Positions 6,864 to 15,250 of a stretch of DNA of 50,423 bases are shown here, one piece after another (positions within the stretch are counted from its first letter, which is position 1; each line of letters begins with the position of its first letter). Under the pieces are notes generated by a model. The model searched no databases and was not told where the DNA came from. It saw only the letters and a program-made list of their open reading frames with translations. Source of the stretch: Acidovorax sp. CF316 (lineage in GTDB: Bacteria; Pseudomonadota; Gammaproteobacteria; Burkholderiales; Burkholderiaceae_C); assembly GCF_000276605.1 (NCBI RefSeq), contig NZ_AKJX01000116.1:1-50423 (forward strand). Direction: 5' to 3'. The position numbers and the translations under genes were made by a program.

Positions 6864-8612
6864 ATGACCCTCTATATCCTCGCGTTCGCCGGCGGGATGC
6901 TGACCCTGCTCAGCCCCTGCATCCTGCCGGTCCTGCCCTTCGTCTTCGCGCGCCATGACCGGCCCGCTGCGCAGGGCCACCTGCCCTTGCTCGCCGGCAT
7001 GGTCGTCGCCTTCGCGTCCGTGGCCTCGCTGGGTGCGGTGGCGGGTGCCTGGGCGGTGCACCTGAACCAGGCCGGGCGCTGGATCGCGCTGGCCTCGCTG
7101 GCCTGGTTCGCGGTTTCTCTGCTGTTGCCCGGGGTGGCGGGCTGGTGGAGCCGCCCGCTGGTCCGGGCGGGTGAGCGCCTGCTGCGCGTCAAGACCCGAA
7201 GCACCTGGCTGGGCTCCGCGCTGCTGGGCGTCGCCACCGGCCTGGTCTGGTCGCCGTGTGCGGGGCCGGTGCTGGGCCTGGTGCTCTCCAGCGCCGCCCT
7301 GGCCGGCCCGGATGTGCACACCTGGCTGCTGCTGTTGTCCTACGGCGCGGGTGGCGCCGTCGCCCTCGCGGCCGCGCTGCGGATGGGCGCCCGGCCCCTG
7401 GCGGCCCTGAAGGCGCGCTGGTTGCCTGGCGTCGCCGGCCGCCGCCTCGCGGGCGGCGTGATGCTGGCCGCGGTGCTCGCGGTCGCCCTGGGCGTGGACA
7501 CTGGCGTGCTGGCCCGGCTCACCGGCCCCGGGGCTGCAGGTGGGTTCGAAGCCCGCCTGCTGCAGCGCGTGATGCCGGGGGCCGAGGCGGCAGAGCTGCC
7601 ACTGGAACGCAGTGGCGCGCCGCGCCCCTCCAGCCTGCCCATCGAATCCACGCGGGCCAGCCTCGATGGCGGCACCCGGTGGCTCAATGCCGCGCCGCAG
7701 TCCATTGCCGCGCTGCGCGGCAAGGTCGTGCTGGTGAACTTCTGGACCTACTCCTGCGTCAACTGCCTGCGCACGCTGCCCTACGTCAAGGCCTGGGCGC
7801 ACAAGTATGCGGACCGCGGTTTGGTGGTGGTGGGCGTGCACACCCCGGAGTTCGCGTTCGAGAAGGACCCCGGCAACGTCCAGCGGGCTTTGCGCGATCT
7901 CGGTATCCCCTACCCCGTGGTGCAGGACAACGACTTTCGCATCTGGCGCAGCTTCAACAACCGCTACTGGCCGGCGCTGTACTTCGTCGATGCGCAAGGC
8001 CGGGTGCGGCACCACCAGTTCGGCGAAGGCGGCTACGCGGCCTCCGAGCGCGTGATCGAGGAGCTGCTGCGCGAGGCCGGTGCCTCCTCCCTCGCCAGCA
8101 CCGGCGCCGTGTCACCGGATGCCAGGCCGGACACCCGGGGCCTGGGCATGGCTGCCGATGCGGACACGCTGCGCAGCCCCGAGACCTACCTGGGGTATGA
8201 AAAGGGGAGCCGTCCGCGCGTGGCCGGCAGCGTCGTGGCCGACCAGCCGGCGCACTACACCGCTGCACCGCTGCAGACCAACACCTGGTCGCTCGCCGGC
8301 AATTGGACGTTGGGCCCCGAGTTCGTGCAGGCCCAGCAGCCGGGCGGCCGCCTGGCGGTGCGCTTCGAGGCCCGCGACGCCAACCTCGTGCTGGGCGCTG
8401 CCACCGGGCAGCCCGTGCGCTTTCGGGTGACGCTGGACGGCCAGCCCCCCGGCATCCACCATGGCACGGACGTGGACGCCGAAGGCAACGGGGTGGCGGA
8501 CGCGACGCGGCTCTACCAACTGATCCGCCAGGGCGGCGCGGTGAAGCCCCGCACCGTGGAGATCCAGTTCCTGGATGCGGGCGCGCGCAGCTATGCCTTC
8601 ACCTTTGGCTGA
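6864..8612 (+). CDS. DipZ-like protein: CcdA/DsbD membrane domain, thioredoxin-like domain and C-terminal domain
   Basis: This 582-residue membrane protein resembles mycobacterial DipZ. Residues 1 to about 215 form a CcdA/DsbD-type hydrophobic domain of roughly six helices. Two cysteines in equivalent helices (S-P-C near residue 14 and S-P-C-A-G-P near 132) are placed to pass electrons across the membrane. A TlpA/AhpC-type thioredoxin fold follows, with active site W-T-Y-S-C298-V-N-C301-L-R. The last roughly 140 residues form the beta-rich domain found at the C terminus of DipZ proteins. The expected role is delivery of reducing power from cytoplasmic thioredoxin to periplasmic thiols or peroxides. 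Together with Ohr and the exported hydrolase it suggests a defence against reactive electrophiles or peroxides. Confidence 0.88.
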   Translation: MTLYILAFAGGMLTLLSPCILPVLPFVFARHDRPAAQGHLPLLAGMVVAFASVASLGAVAGAWAVHLNQAGRWIALASLAWFAVSLLLPGVAGWWSRPLVRAGERLLRVKTRSTWLGSALLGVATGLVWSPCAGPVLGLVLSSAALAGPDVHTWLLLLSYGAGGAVALAAALRMGARPLAALKARWLPGVAGRRLAGGVMLAAVLAVALGVDTGVLARLTGPGAAGGFEARLLQRVMPGAEAAELPLERSGAPRPSSLPIESTRASLDGGTRWLNAAPQSIAALRGKVVLVNFWTYSCVNCLRTLPYVKAWAHKYADRGLVVVGVHTPEFAFEKDPGNVQRALRDLGIPYPVVQDNDFRIWRSFNNRYWPALYFVDAQGRVRHHQFGEGGYAASERVIEELLREAGASSLASTGAVSPDARPDTRGLGMAADADTLRSPETYLGYEKGSRPRVAGSVVADQPAHYTAAPLQTNTWSLAGNWTLGPEFVQAQQPGGRLAVRFEARDANLVLGAATGQPVRFRVTLDGQPPGIHHGTDVDAEGNGVADATRLYQLIRQGGAVKPRTVEIQFLDAGARSYAFTFG

Positions 8613-8811
8613 ACGGCCCTGCGGCGACCTGTTCAGTGTTTGCGCCATGCCCGCCAACGGACCCCGGTGCGGGGCCTCGCCGGTATTGAAGACAGACCTA
8701 TCTGCTAGGCGCCATCTGGCGTAGCGGGCCGGGCACCGGCCGTTCAGAATGGAGCGGTACCGTCGCGGCCCGCGACAGGACAGGACGACAACGACAACGC
8801 CAGGAGACTTC

Positions 8812-9795
8812 ATGCGCTTTACCTTTCCCCCCGCACGCCGATCGGTGCTGGCCCTGCTCGCCGTGCTGGCACTGCCAAGCGCCTGGGCCCAGGCGCCGGC
8901 CTACCCCGACAGGCCCATCAAGCTGGTGGTGGGCTACCCGGCGGGCGGTGCGGTCGACATCATCGCGCGCACGGTGGGCCAGGCCATGGCCACCAGCATG
9001 GGCCAGCCCATCGTCGTCGAGAACAAGCCCGGCGCCGGCACCAACATCGCGGTGAAGTCGGTGATCGGTGCTGCGCCCGATGGCTACACGCTGATGCTCG
9101 CCGCCAACGCGCTGGCGGCCAACATGGCGCTGTACCAGCCCGCGCCTTTCGACGCCGAGAAGGACCTGGTGCTGATCTCGCAGGTGGGCCGGGTGCCCGT
9201 GGTCATTGCCGCCAACCCCGCGGTGCCGTACAACACCGTGGCCCAGCTCATCGCGGCGGCCAAGGCCCGGCCTGGTGGCATCTCGTTCGCCAGCCCGGGC
9301 AACGGCGCCACGCCGCACATGGCCGTGGAGCTGTTCGCCAAGGCGGCCGGCATTTCCTTGCAGCACGTACCCTACCGCGGCGGCGGCCCGGCCATCACCG
9401 ACACCATCGGTGGCCAGGTGCCGCTGGTGGCGGTCAACGCGCTGGAGGCCCTGCCGCACGTGAAGAGCGGCAAGCTCAAGGTGCTGGCCGCGCTGAGCGC
9501 CAACCGCACCAGCATCTTCCCGGACGTGCCGACCATCGCCGAATCCGGCTATCCCGGCTTCGAGGCCTCGGTCTGGTACGGCCTGGTCGCGCCCGCGGGC
9601 ACGCCCAAGCCCATCACCGACAGGCTGCATGCCGAAGTGCAGAAGGCCCTCGATCAGCCCGAGGTCAAGGCGCGCATGACCGGCGTGGGCGGCGAGGTCA
9701 CGCCCGGCAGCAGCGCCCAGTTTGCCGCGCTGGTGCGCTCCGAACGCCAGCGCTACGAAAAACTGGTCAAGGAAACCGGCATCAAGCCGGATTGA
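8812..9795 (+). CDS. Bug-type (TctC) tripartite tricarboxylate transporter receptor
   Basis: This 327-residue periplasmic solute receptor has a signal peptide (A-R-R-S-V-L-A-L-L-A-V-L core, cleavage after A-W-A near residue 23) and then the Bug signature Y-P-D-R-P-I-K-L-V-V-G-Y-P-A-G-G-A-V-D. Further family marks are P-G-A-G-T-N-I-A, H-V-P-Y-R-G-G-G-P-A and the D-V-P-T-I-A-E-S-G-Y segment. A GGAG ribosome site precedes the ATG. Bug proteins bind carboxylates, but the ligand cannot be read from sequence. No TctA or TctB membrane genes are in the window, so it must work with a remote transporter or as a sensor. A second Bug gene follows after 4 bases. Confidence 0.92.
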   Translation: MRFTFPPARRSVLALLAVLALPSAWAQAPAYPDRPIKLVVGYPAGGAVDIIARTVGQAMATSMGQPIVVENKPGAGTNIAVKSVIGAAPDGYTLMLAANALAANMALYQPAPFDAEKDLVLISQVGRVPVVIAANPAVPYNTVAQLIAAAKARPGGISFASPGNGATPHMAVELFAKAAGISLQHVPYRGGGPAITDTIGGQVPLVAVNALEALPHVKSGKLKVLAALSANRTSIFPDVPTIAESGYPGFEASVWYGLVAPAGTPKPITDRLHAEVQKALDQPEVKARMTGVGGEVTPGSSAQFAALVRSERQRYEKLVKETGIKPD

Positions 9796-9799
9796 TCCC

Positions 9800-10795
9800 A
9801 TGGCGGCCCTCTGGCCTCGGCGCCGATTCCTGCCCCTGCTCGGCCTGCCCTTGTTTGCCGGGGCGCGGCCGGCGCAGGCAGCGGCCGATTTCCCATCGCG
9901 GCCCGTGCGCATCATCGTGCCCTTCACGCCCGGGGGCTCCAGCGACATCCTGGCGCGGGCCGTGGGGCTGGAACTGGGGCAGTCGCTGGGCCAGCCGGTC
10001 ATCGTCGAGAACGTGCCCGGCGCGGGTGGAACCCTGGGCTCCGAGCGGGCCCTGCGTTCGCCACCCGACGGCCACACCCTCTTCATGGGCCACACCGGCA
10101 CGCTGGCGGTCAACCCCTGGCTGTACCCGCAGCTCGGCTTCGATCCGCTCAAGGCGTTCGCGCCCGTGGCGCTGGTAGCCCGGGTGCCCAACCTGCTGGT
10201 GCTCCACCCCTCGGTGCCAGCCAGCAACCTGACCGAGCTGGTGGCGTACTCGCAATCGCACCCTGAGCGGCTGGTCTATGGCTCCGGCGGCAATGGCAGT
10301 GCTGCGCACCTGGCGATGGAGTTGCTCAAGCTGCAGACGGGCCTGAAGGCCCTGCACGTGCCCTACAAGGGCACGGCACCCTCGGTGAACGACCTGCTCG
10401 CGGGCCAGGTGCAACTGCTGTTCACCGGCGTGCCGGCGCTGCTGCCGCACATCAAGGCCGGCAAGATCCGGCCCCTGGTGGTGTCGGGCCGCCAGCGCTT
10501 GGTACAGCTGCCCGAGGTTCCCACGGTCGGGCAGTCCGGTGTGCCAGGCGCACAGGGCTTCGAGGCCGACCAGTGGTACGGCATGGTCGCTCCCGCGCGC
10601 ACGCCGGCCGATGTGGTGCAGCGGCTCAACGCGCGCACCAACGACGCCCTGAGGGCGCCGGCCGTGGCCCAGCGCCTGGGCAGCGAAGGGGCCGAGCCGA
10701 CACCGACCACGGCCCAGGCGTTCGGTGCCCTGATCACGAGGGAAAAGGCCCGCTGGGAATCGGTGGTCAAGGCCGCCGGGGTGAAGGCCGAATAG
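9800..10795 (+). CDS. Bug-type (TctC) receptor, second of a tandem pair
   Basis: This 331-residue member of the same family as its upstream neighbour starts four bases after that gene's stop codon. It is too different from that gene to be a recent duplicate. The N terminus M-A-A-L-W-P-R-R-R-F-L-P has a basic, twin-arginine-like start before the hydrophobic core, with cleavage near A-Q-A. Bug marks include F-P-S-R-P-V-R-I-I-V-P-F, P-G-G-S-S-D-I-L-A-R, H-V-P-Y-K-G-T-A-P-S and E-V-P-T-V-G-Q-S-G. The ATG has no evident ribosome site, so translation is probably coupled to the upstream gene. An in-frame start at 9722 would overlap the first receptor and put no signal at the N terminus, so it is rejected. 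Confidence 0.9.
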   Translation: MAALWPRRRFLPLLGLPLFAGARPAQAAADFPSRPVRIIVPFTPGGSSDILARAVGLELGQSLGQPVIVENVPGAGGTLGSERALRSPPDGHTLFMGHTGTLAVNPWLYPQLGFDPLKAFAPVALVARVPNLLVLHPSVPASNLTELVAYSQSHPERLVYGSGGNGSAAHLAMELLKLQTGLKALHVPYKGTAPSVNDLLAGQVQLLFTGVPALLPHIKAGKIRPLVVSGRQRLVQLPEVPTVGQSGVPGAQGFEADQWYGMVAPARTPADVVQRLNARTNDALRAPAVAQRLGSEGAEPTPTTAQAFGALITREKARWESVVKAAGVKAE

Positions 10796-10814
10796 GGCCG
10801 CGCAGCCTATCAGA

Positions 10815-11927
10815 TCACCCGGTTGCGCCTGCGGTCTCGAACTCCACCGCCTTGAGGTCGCCCAGCGGTGACAGCAGGGCCGGATCGAACGCGCGCGGCG
10901 CCAGGCCATCGCGCAGGCGCTGCGGCCAGTCGGGGTTGGCCAGCGCGCCGCGGCCCAGGGCCACGAGGTCGGCACCATCGCCCAGCGCGTTCGCCGCGCG
11001 TGCGGGGTCGTGCAGGCCGCCGTTGGCGATGAGGGCGATGCTGGGGGCATGGCGGCGCGCCAGCTGCACCAGGCTGGCATCGGCATCGGCATCGGCGAAG
11101 GCCGGCCGCCAGGCCTCGAACTCGGTGACGTGCAGGCAGTCCGCGCCCGACTGTGCCAGGGCGCTGAACACGGTGGCCGCGCCGCCCTCGGCCTCGGGCC
11201 AGCGGTGGGTGAAGTCGTTGACCTTGCCCTGCGAAATGCGCACCCCGATCGGCACTGCGTTGCCCAGCTCCTGCCTCACACCCTGCACCACCTCGCAGGC
11301 CAGCCGCACGCGCTGGCCGATGGGGCCGCCCCAGGTATCGCCGCGGATGTTGGTGTGGCCCGTGAGGAACTGGTCGAGCAGGTAGCCATTGGCGCCATGG
11401 ACCTCCACGCCGTCGAAGCCGGCCACCTCCACGGCCAGCCGTGCCGCCCGGCGAAAGCCGGCGATGGCCTCGCCGATCTCGGCCTCGCTCATCGCCACGG
11501 GCAGCGGGTAGAGGCCTTCGCCGCGGTACAGCGCCATCTGCTGCCCCAGCGGGCGCACGGCCGAAGGCCCTGCCGTGTGACCGCGAAAGCGGTTGAACTG
11601 CGACAGCGCGCCCGCATGCATGAGCTGCGCGAACACGCGCCCGCCTGCCGCGTGGATGGCCTGCACCACGGGGCGCCAGGCCAGGGCCTGGGCCCGGTCG
11701 CTCAGGCCCGGCTGGTGGGCATAGCCCTGGGCGTAGGCCTGGTCGGTGTAGATGCCCTCGGTGACCACCAGGCCGAAGCCACCCTCTGCAAAGCGCGCGT
11801 AGTAGCGTGCCATGCGCTCAGTGGCCTGGCCTTCGGCCGTGGCGCTCACGCGCGTCATGGGCGCGACGACCAGCCGGTTGGGCAGGGCGAGGCCGCCGAT
11901 GCGGGTGGGCGACAGCAGGGGCCTCAT
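10815..11927 (-). CDS. NADH:flavin oxidoreductase, Old Yellow Enzyme family
   Basis: This 370-residue FMN-dependent TIM-barrel enzyme begins M-R-P-L-L-S-P-T-R-I-G, the usual OYE start, followed by L-P-N-R-L-V-V-A-P-M-T-R. The H-G-A-N-G-Y-L-L-D-Q-F-L segment after V-E-V carries substrate/flavin-binding residues, and G-R-G-A-L-A-N-P-D near the C terminus binds the FMN phosphate. OYE enzymes reduce activated C=C bonds of enones, nitro compounds or similar electrophiles. The start at 11927 overlaps the stop of the RidA-like gene (ATGA), indicating an operon. A run of three GCATCG-type hexamers near 11079-11096 encodes an A-D-A-D-A-D stretch. The physiological substrate is unknown. Confidence 0.88.
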   Translation of the reverse strand: MRPLLSPTRIGGLALPNRLVVAPMTRVSATAEGQATERMARYYARFAEGGFGLVVTEGIYTDQAYAQGYAHQPGLSDRAQALAWRPVVQAIHAAGGRVFAQLMHAGALSQFNRFRGHTAGPSAVRPLGQQMALYRGEGLYPLPVAMSEAEIGEAIAGFRRAARLAVEVAGFDGVEVHGANGYLLDQFLTGHTNIRGDTWGGPIGQRVRLACEVVQGVRQELGNAVPIGVRISQGKVNDFTHRWPEAEGGAATVFSALAQSGADCLHVTEFEAWRPAFADADADASLVQLARRHAPSIALIANGGLHDPARAANALGDGADLVALGRGALANPDWPQRLRDGLAPRAFDPALLSPLGDLKAVEFETAGATG

Positions 11928-12322
11928 TCGCGCACCCCGGGGATGGTGGCGATGGCCTCGATCTCGATCATCGCGTCGGGCGAGTACAGGCCCGAGACCT
12001 CGACGATGGTGTCGGCCGGGTAGGGCGCGCTGAACCATTGGTGGCGCAGCTCCACGATCTTCGGGAAGTGCGCCATGGAGGTCAGGAAGATCGTGACCTT
12101 GGCCACGTGGCGCAGGTCCGAGCCGGCGGCCCGCAGCACGCGGTCGAGGTTCTTGAAGGCCTGTTCGGCCTGGGCATCGAAGTCGCCCTTGCCGACGATG
12201 GCGCCATCGTCGCCGATGGCCGCCTGGCCCGAGACGAAGACCAGGTTGCCCAGCGCAATGGCCTGGGACAGCAGGAAGGGGGCATAGGGATCGGGCTGGG
12301 TATGGACTTGCGTGAGAGGCAT
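11924..12322 (-). CDS. RidA/YjgF-family protein lacking the catalytic arginine
   Basis: This 132-residue cytoplasmic protein has the RidA fold marks N-L-V-F-V-S-G-Q-A, the N-L-D-R-V-L-R-A-A-G-S-D-L helix and the C-terminal E-I-E-A-I-A. Archetypal RidA hydrolyses reactive enamine/imine intermediates with an arginine in P-A-R-S; here the corresponding segment reads P-A-D-T, so that arginine is an aspartate. It is thus more likely one of the Rid subfamilies without imine deaminase activity, often found in catabolic operons. AAGGAG lies 7 bases upstream of the ATG at 12322. It is the first gene of an operon with the OYE enzyme and is divergent from a LysR regulator that probably controls it. Confidence 0.88.
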   Translation of the reverse strand: MPLTQVHTQPDPYAPFLLSQAIALGNLVFVSGQAAIGDDGAIVGKGDFDAQAEQAFKNLDRVLRAAGSDLRHVAKVTIFLTSMAHFPKIVELRHQWFSAPYPADTIVEVSGLYSPDAMIEIEAIATIPGVRE

Positions 12323-12430
12323 GGTGGCTCCTTGATGGATGAAAAGGGTTGGGTCATGTGACGCGCGAAGGCAATGACGTGCCGCCAGTTTCTCCAAATG
12401 AATGGCACCCGACAAAGGTCGATTTTTCAG

Positions 12431-12459
12431 GCGACAGATGAATAGAACTACACTGTCGC
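12431..12459. promoter_or_regulatory. Inverted repeat abutting the LysR start codon
   Basis: GCGACAG (12431-12437) and CTGTCGC (12453-12459) are perfect inverted arms 15 bases apart, ending one base before the ATG at 12461. This could be an autoregulatory LysR operator or a hairpin over the ribosome-binding region, which otherwise lacks a clear ribosome site. Confidence 0.4.
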
Positions 12460-12460
12460 G

Positions 12461-13360
12461 ATGCGCAGACTTCCCCCCTTGGGTGCCATGCGGGTGTTCG
12501 AGGCCGCCGCGCGGCGGCTGAGCTTCAAGGACGCGGCCGACGAGCTGCATGTCACCCCCACGGCCGTGAGCCACCAGATCAGGCTGCTGGAGGAGCACCT
12601 GGCCGTGCGCCTGTTCGAGCGCGGCACGCGCCAGGTGGCGCTGACGGCGGCGGGGCACCAGCTGTTTCCCGTGCTGCGCGATGGGCTGGACAGCTTCGAG
12701 CGCGCGGTCGAGCGCGTGCGCCGCACGCAGGGCCAGGCGCAGGCGGCCACGCTGTCATCGACCGTGGCCTTCATGGCCAAAGTGCTGGCGCCCCGGGTCG
12801 GCTCGTTCAGCGCACAGCACCCGGGCTGGAGCCTGCGCCTGGATGCCAGCCACCGCGTGGTGGACCTCGATACCGAGGCCGATGCCGCCATCCGCTACGG
12901 CAGCGGGCGCTATGCCGGCCTGGTGGTGGAGCCGCTGTTCCAGGACCGCTTTGCCCCCGTGTGCACACCGGCCCTGGCGGTGGCTGCGCGGCGCGATCTG
13001 GGCGCCGTGCCGCTGATCCACTTCGAGTGGGGCCAGGCGCCACGCGACGAGTCCCTGGCGCCGGTGTGGCGAACCTGGCTGGCGCGCGCCGGCCTGGGCG
13101 GCGACGCGCCCCCGGATGCCGGGCTCTCCTTCACCGAAGAGATGCATGCCGTGCAGGCCACCGTGGCGGGCCAGGGTGTGGGCCTGCTCAGCCTGACGCT
13201 GGTAGCCGACGAGCTGCGCTCGGGCGTGCTGGTGCAGCCCTTCGAGCTCGCGGTGGACAGCTACCGCTACGACCTGGTCTACAGCCCGCGCGCGGCCGAC
13301 CGGCCGGCCACGCGCGTGCTGCGCGAGTGGGTGCACGGCCAGTTCGGCAACCGGGCGTGA
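12461..13360 (+). CDS. LysR-family regulator, GcvA-like
   Basis: This 299-residue transcription regulator starts M-R-R-L-P-P-L-G-A-M-R-V-F-E-A-A-A-R, the usual opening of the GcvA-like group. The helix-turn-helix is at about residues 20-45 (F-K-D-A-A-D-E-L-H-V-T-P-T-A-V-S-H-Q-I). The C-terminal effector domain follows from residue 90, including D-A-A-I-R-Y-G-S-G-R-Y. It is divergent from the ridA-OYE operon across 138 bases and most likely controls it. The start is chosen by family alignment; a later ATG at 12488 would cut into the first helix. It converges on another LysR gene with only six bases between stop codons. Confidence 0.9.
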   Translation: MRRLPPLGAMRVFEAAARRLSFKDAADELHVTPTAVSHQIRLLEEHLAVRLFERGTRQVALTAAGHQLFPVLRDGLDSFERAVERVRRTQGQAQAATLSSTVAFMAKVLAPRVGSFSAQHPGWSLRLDASHRVVDLDTEADAAIRYGSGRYAGLVVEPLFQDRFAPVCTPALAVAARRDLGAVPLIHFEWGQAPRDESLAPVWRTWLARAGLGGDAPPDAGLSFTEEMHAVQATVAGQGVGLLSLTLVADELRSGVLVQPFELAVDSYRYDLVYSPRAADRPATRVLREWVHGQFGNRA

Positions 13361-13366
13361 CAGGTC

Positions 13367-14296
13367 TTAGCGCAGCCCCATGTAGCTGGTCCACTTGCGC
13401 TCGTAGCCGTTCTTCTCGAACTCGTCGGCCATGAAGTCGATGAAGGAGCGCACCTTGGCCGAGAGGTGCTTGCGGCTCGGGTAGGCGATGTTGATCTGGA
13501 TGCGCGGCAGGTCCCAGTCGTTGAGCACGGGCACCAGCCGCCCGGCCACGATGTCGTCGTAGACGATGTAGCTCGGCTGCACCAGGATGCCCAGGCCGCT
13601 GAGCGCCGCGGCGCGCAGCACCTGGCCGTCGTTCGATTCGAGCAGGCCCTGGATCGGCACCACGCAGCTGTCCGCGCCGCGGGCCAGCCGCAGCTCGTGC
13701 GCGTGGTTGGCGTACACGTAGATCAAAAAGTCGTGCGCGGCCAGTTCATCCGGCGACTTCGGCATGCCGCGCGATGCCAGGTAGGCCGGCGATGCGCACA
13801 GCACCCGGCGCGTGGAGGCCAGCTTGCGGATGGTGATGCTGCTGTCGGGCTCGAACTCGCGGTTGCGGATCGCCACGTCGATGCCGTTCTCGATCATGTC
13901 CAGGTAGCGGTTGGCGGCCTCGATGTGCACGCGCACCTGCGGGTACTGGCGGTGGTACTGCGCCAGGCGCGGCGCGATCAGCTGCATCGAGAACGACAGC
14001 GAGGCGCTGACGCGCAGCACGCCCGAGGGCTTGAGCGTGCTGGAGTTGATGGCCGTCTCCGCGTCCTGCAGCTCGGCCAGCACGGTGCGCGCGCGCTCGT
14101 AGAACTCCTGGCCCTCGCTCGTCAGGTACAGGCGCCGGGTGTTGCGCTCCACCAGCCGCGCCTTGAGCCGGCCTTCGAGCGACGCCAGGTGGCGGCTGGC
14201 GGCGGGGTTGGACAGCCCCAGCGCCTCGGCCGCGCCGCCCATGCTGCCCACCTCGGCGACCTTGATGAACAACTCCAGCTCGGTAAGGCGGTCCAT
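13367..14296 (-). CDS. LysR-family regulator, divergent from the hydroxyquinol cluster
   Basis: This 309-residue LysR protein of the CrgA/YafC-like type has its helix-turn-helix at about residues 18-40 (S-M-G-G-A-A-E-A-L-G-L-S-N-P-A-A-S-R-H). The effector domain carries D-V-A-I-R-N-R-E-F and a G-L-G-I-L-V-Q-P-S-Y segment. It is transcribed away from the ring-cleavage dioxygenase across a 112-base AT-rich gap, the standard arrangement for an activator of that operon, so hydroxyquinol or a pathway metabolite is the likely inducer. It lies back to back with the GcvA-like LysR at its 3' end but the two proteins belong to different subgroups. Confidence 0.9.
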   Translation of the reverse strand: MDRLTELELFIKVAEVGSMGGAAEALGLSNPAASRHLASLEGRLKARLVERNTRRLYLTSEGQEFYERARTVLAELQDAETAINSSTLKPSGVLRVSASLSFSMQLIAPRLAQYHRQYPQVRVHIEAANRYLDMIENGIDVAIRNREFEPDSSITIRKLASTRRVLCASPAYLASRGMPKSPDELAAHDFLIYVYANHAHELRLARGADSCVVPIQGLLESNDGQVLRAAALSGLGILVQPSYIVYDDIVAGRLVPVLNDWDLPRIQINIAYPSRKHLSAKVRSFIDFMADEFEKNGYERKWTSYMGLR

Positions 14297-14335
14297 ATTT
14301 TCATTTAACGGAAATCTTCATTCCATTTTGACCTG

Positions 14336-14362
14336 TTTATGTTCTTTTGTGGAAATCATAAA
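14336..14362. promoter_or_regulatory. Inverted repeat in the LysR/dioxygenase intergenic region
   Basis: TTTATG (14336-14341) and CATAAA (14357-14362) are perfect inverted arms, 15 bases apart, in the only AT-rich part of this gap. A GGAAATC heptamer also occurs twice (about 14310 and 14351). Either could be the operator of the divergent LysR regulator; neither is proven. Confidence 0.3.
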
Positions 14363-14408
14363 GTTCGCATCCAGACCCCACGAACACGGCAAGGCGGAGA
14401 CAACAACC

Positions 14409-15245
14409 ATGCGCAACCTCGACCAGGACAACATCACCCAGGCGGTCATCGCCAGCTTTGCCGGCACGGCCGACCCCCGCCTCAAGCAGGTGCTCATCAG
14501 CCTGGTGCAGCACCTGCATGCCTTCGCCCGCGAGGTGGAATTGACCGAGGACGAGTGGTTCAAGGGCATCGAATTCCTCACCCGCTGCGGCCAAATCACC
14601 GACGACAAGCGCCAGGAATTCATCCTGCTGTCGGACGTGCTGGGCCTGTCCATGCTCACCGTGGCCATGAACAACCACAAGCCCGAGGGCTGCACCGAGG
14701 CCACGGTGTTCGGCCCCTTCTACGTGAAGGACGCGCCCACCTACGAGCTGGGCGCCGACATTGCCAACGGTGCCAAGGGCACGCCCTGCCAGGTGCGCGG
14801 CACGGTGCGCGGCACAGAGAGCGAAGCCATCCCGGGCGCCACACTCGATGTCTGGCAGTCCGACGACGACGGCCTGTACGACGTGCAGCACGAGGCGCTG
14901 GAACAGGCGCAGGCGCGCGGGCAGCTGCGTGCCGACGCCGAGGGCCGCTACCACTTCCGCTCCATCGTCGCCGTGCCCTACGCCATTCCGCACGACGGCC
15001 CGGTGGGCGCCATGCTGCAGGCCACGGGCCGCCACCCCTGGCGCCCGGCGCACCTGCATTTCATGGTGAAGGCGCCGGGCTACGAGACGCTGATCACCCA
15101 TGTCTTCCGGCAGGACAGCGACTACCTCGACTCCGACGCGGTGTTCGGCGTGCGCCAGTCGCTGGTCTGCGACTGGACGCAGCAGCCCGATGGCAGCTAC
15201 CTGCTCGCCTACGACTTCGTGCTCAACCCGGCGAAGGCGGGGTGA
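14409..15245 (+). CDS. Intradiol dioxygenase, probable hydroxyquinol 1,2-dioxygenase
   Basis: This 278-residue iron(III) enzyme should open the ring of hydroxyquinol (benzene-1,2,4-triol) between its two adjacent hydroxyls to give maleylacetate. The N-terminal helical dimerisation domain (1 to about 105) is that of catechol/hydroxyquinol 1,2-dioxygenases. The iron ligands are Y157 (D-D-D-G-L-Y-D-V-Q), Y191 (V-A-V-P-Y), H215 and H217 (R-P-A-H-L-H-F). The L-D-V-W-Q-S-D-D-D-G-L-Y-D-V-Q form is characteristic of hydroxyquinol rather than catechol enzymes. A maleylacetate reductase three genes downstream supports this. The ATG at 14409 with GGCGGAG upstream is preferred; the frame extends to 14139 but crosses the divergent regulator's start. 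It leads a five-gene operon. Confidence 0.88.
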   Translation: MRNLDQDNITQAVIASFAGTADPRLKQVLISLVQHLHAFAREVELTEDEWFKGIEFLTRCGQITDDKRQEFILLSDVLGLSMLTVAMNNHKPEGCTEATVFGPFYVKDAPTYELGADIANGAKGTPCQVRGTVRGTESEAIPGATLDVWQSDDDGLYDVQHEALEQAQARGQLRADAEGRYHFRSIVAVPYAIPHDGPVGAMLQATGRHPWRPAHLHFMVKAPGYETLITHVFRQDSDYLDSDAVFGVRQSLVCDWTQQPDGSYLLAYDFVLNPAKAG

Positions 15246-15250
15246 GGCCC

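Noticed and set aside
8700..8725. Small hairpin (GCTA..CGCCA/TGGCG..TAGC) as terminator of dipZ
   Set aside because: The left arm has a bulge and no T-run follows; too weak to call.
11079..11096. Short tandem hexamer repeat (GCATCG type) as a possible phase-variation tract
   Set aside because: Only about three units, a multiple of three bases, and in frame inside the OYE gene. It would change length by two residues, not switch expression.
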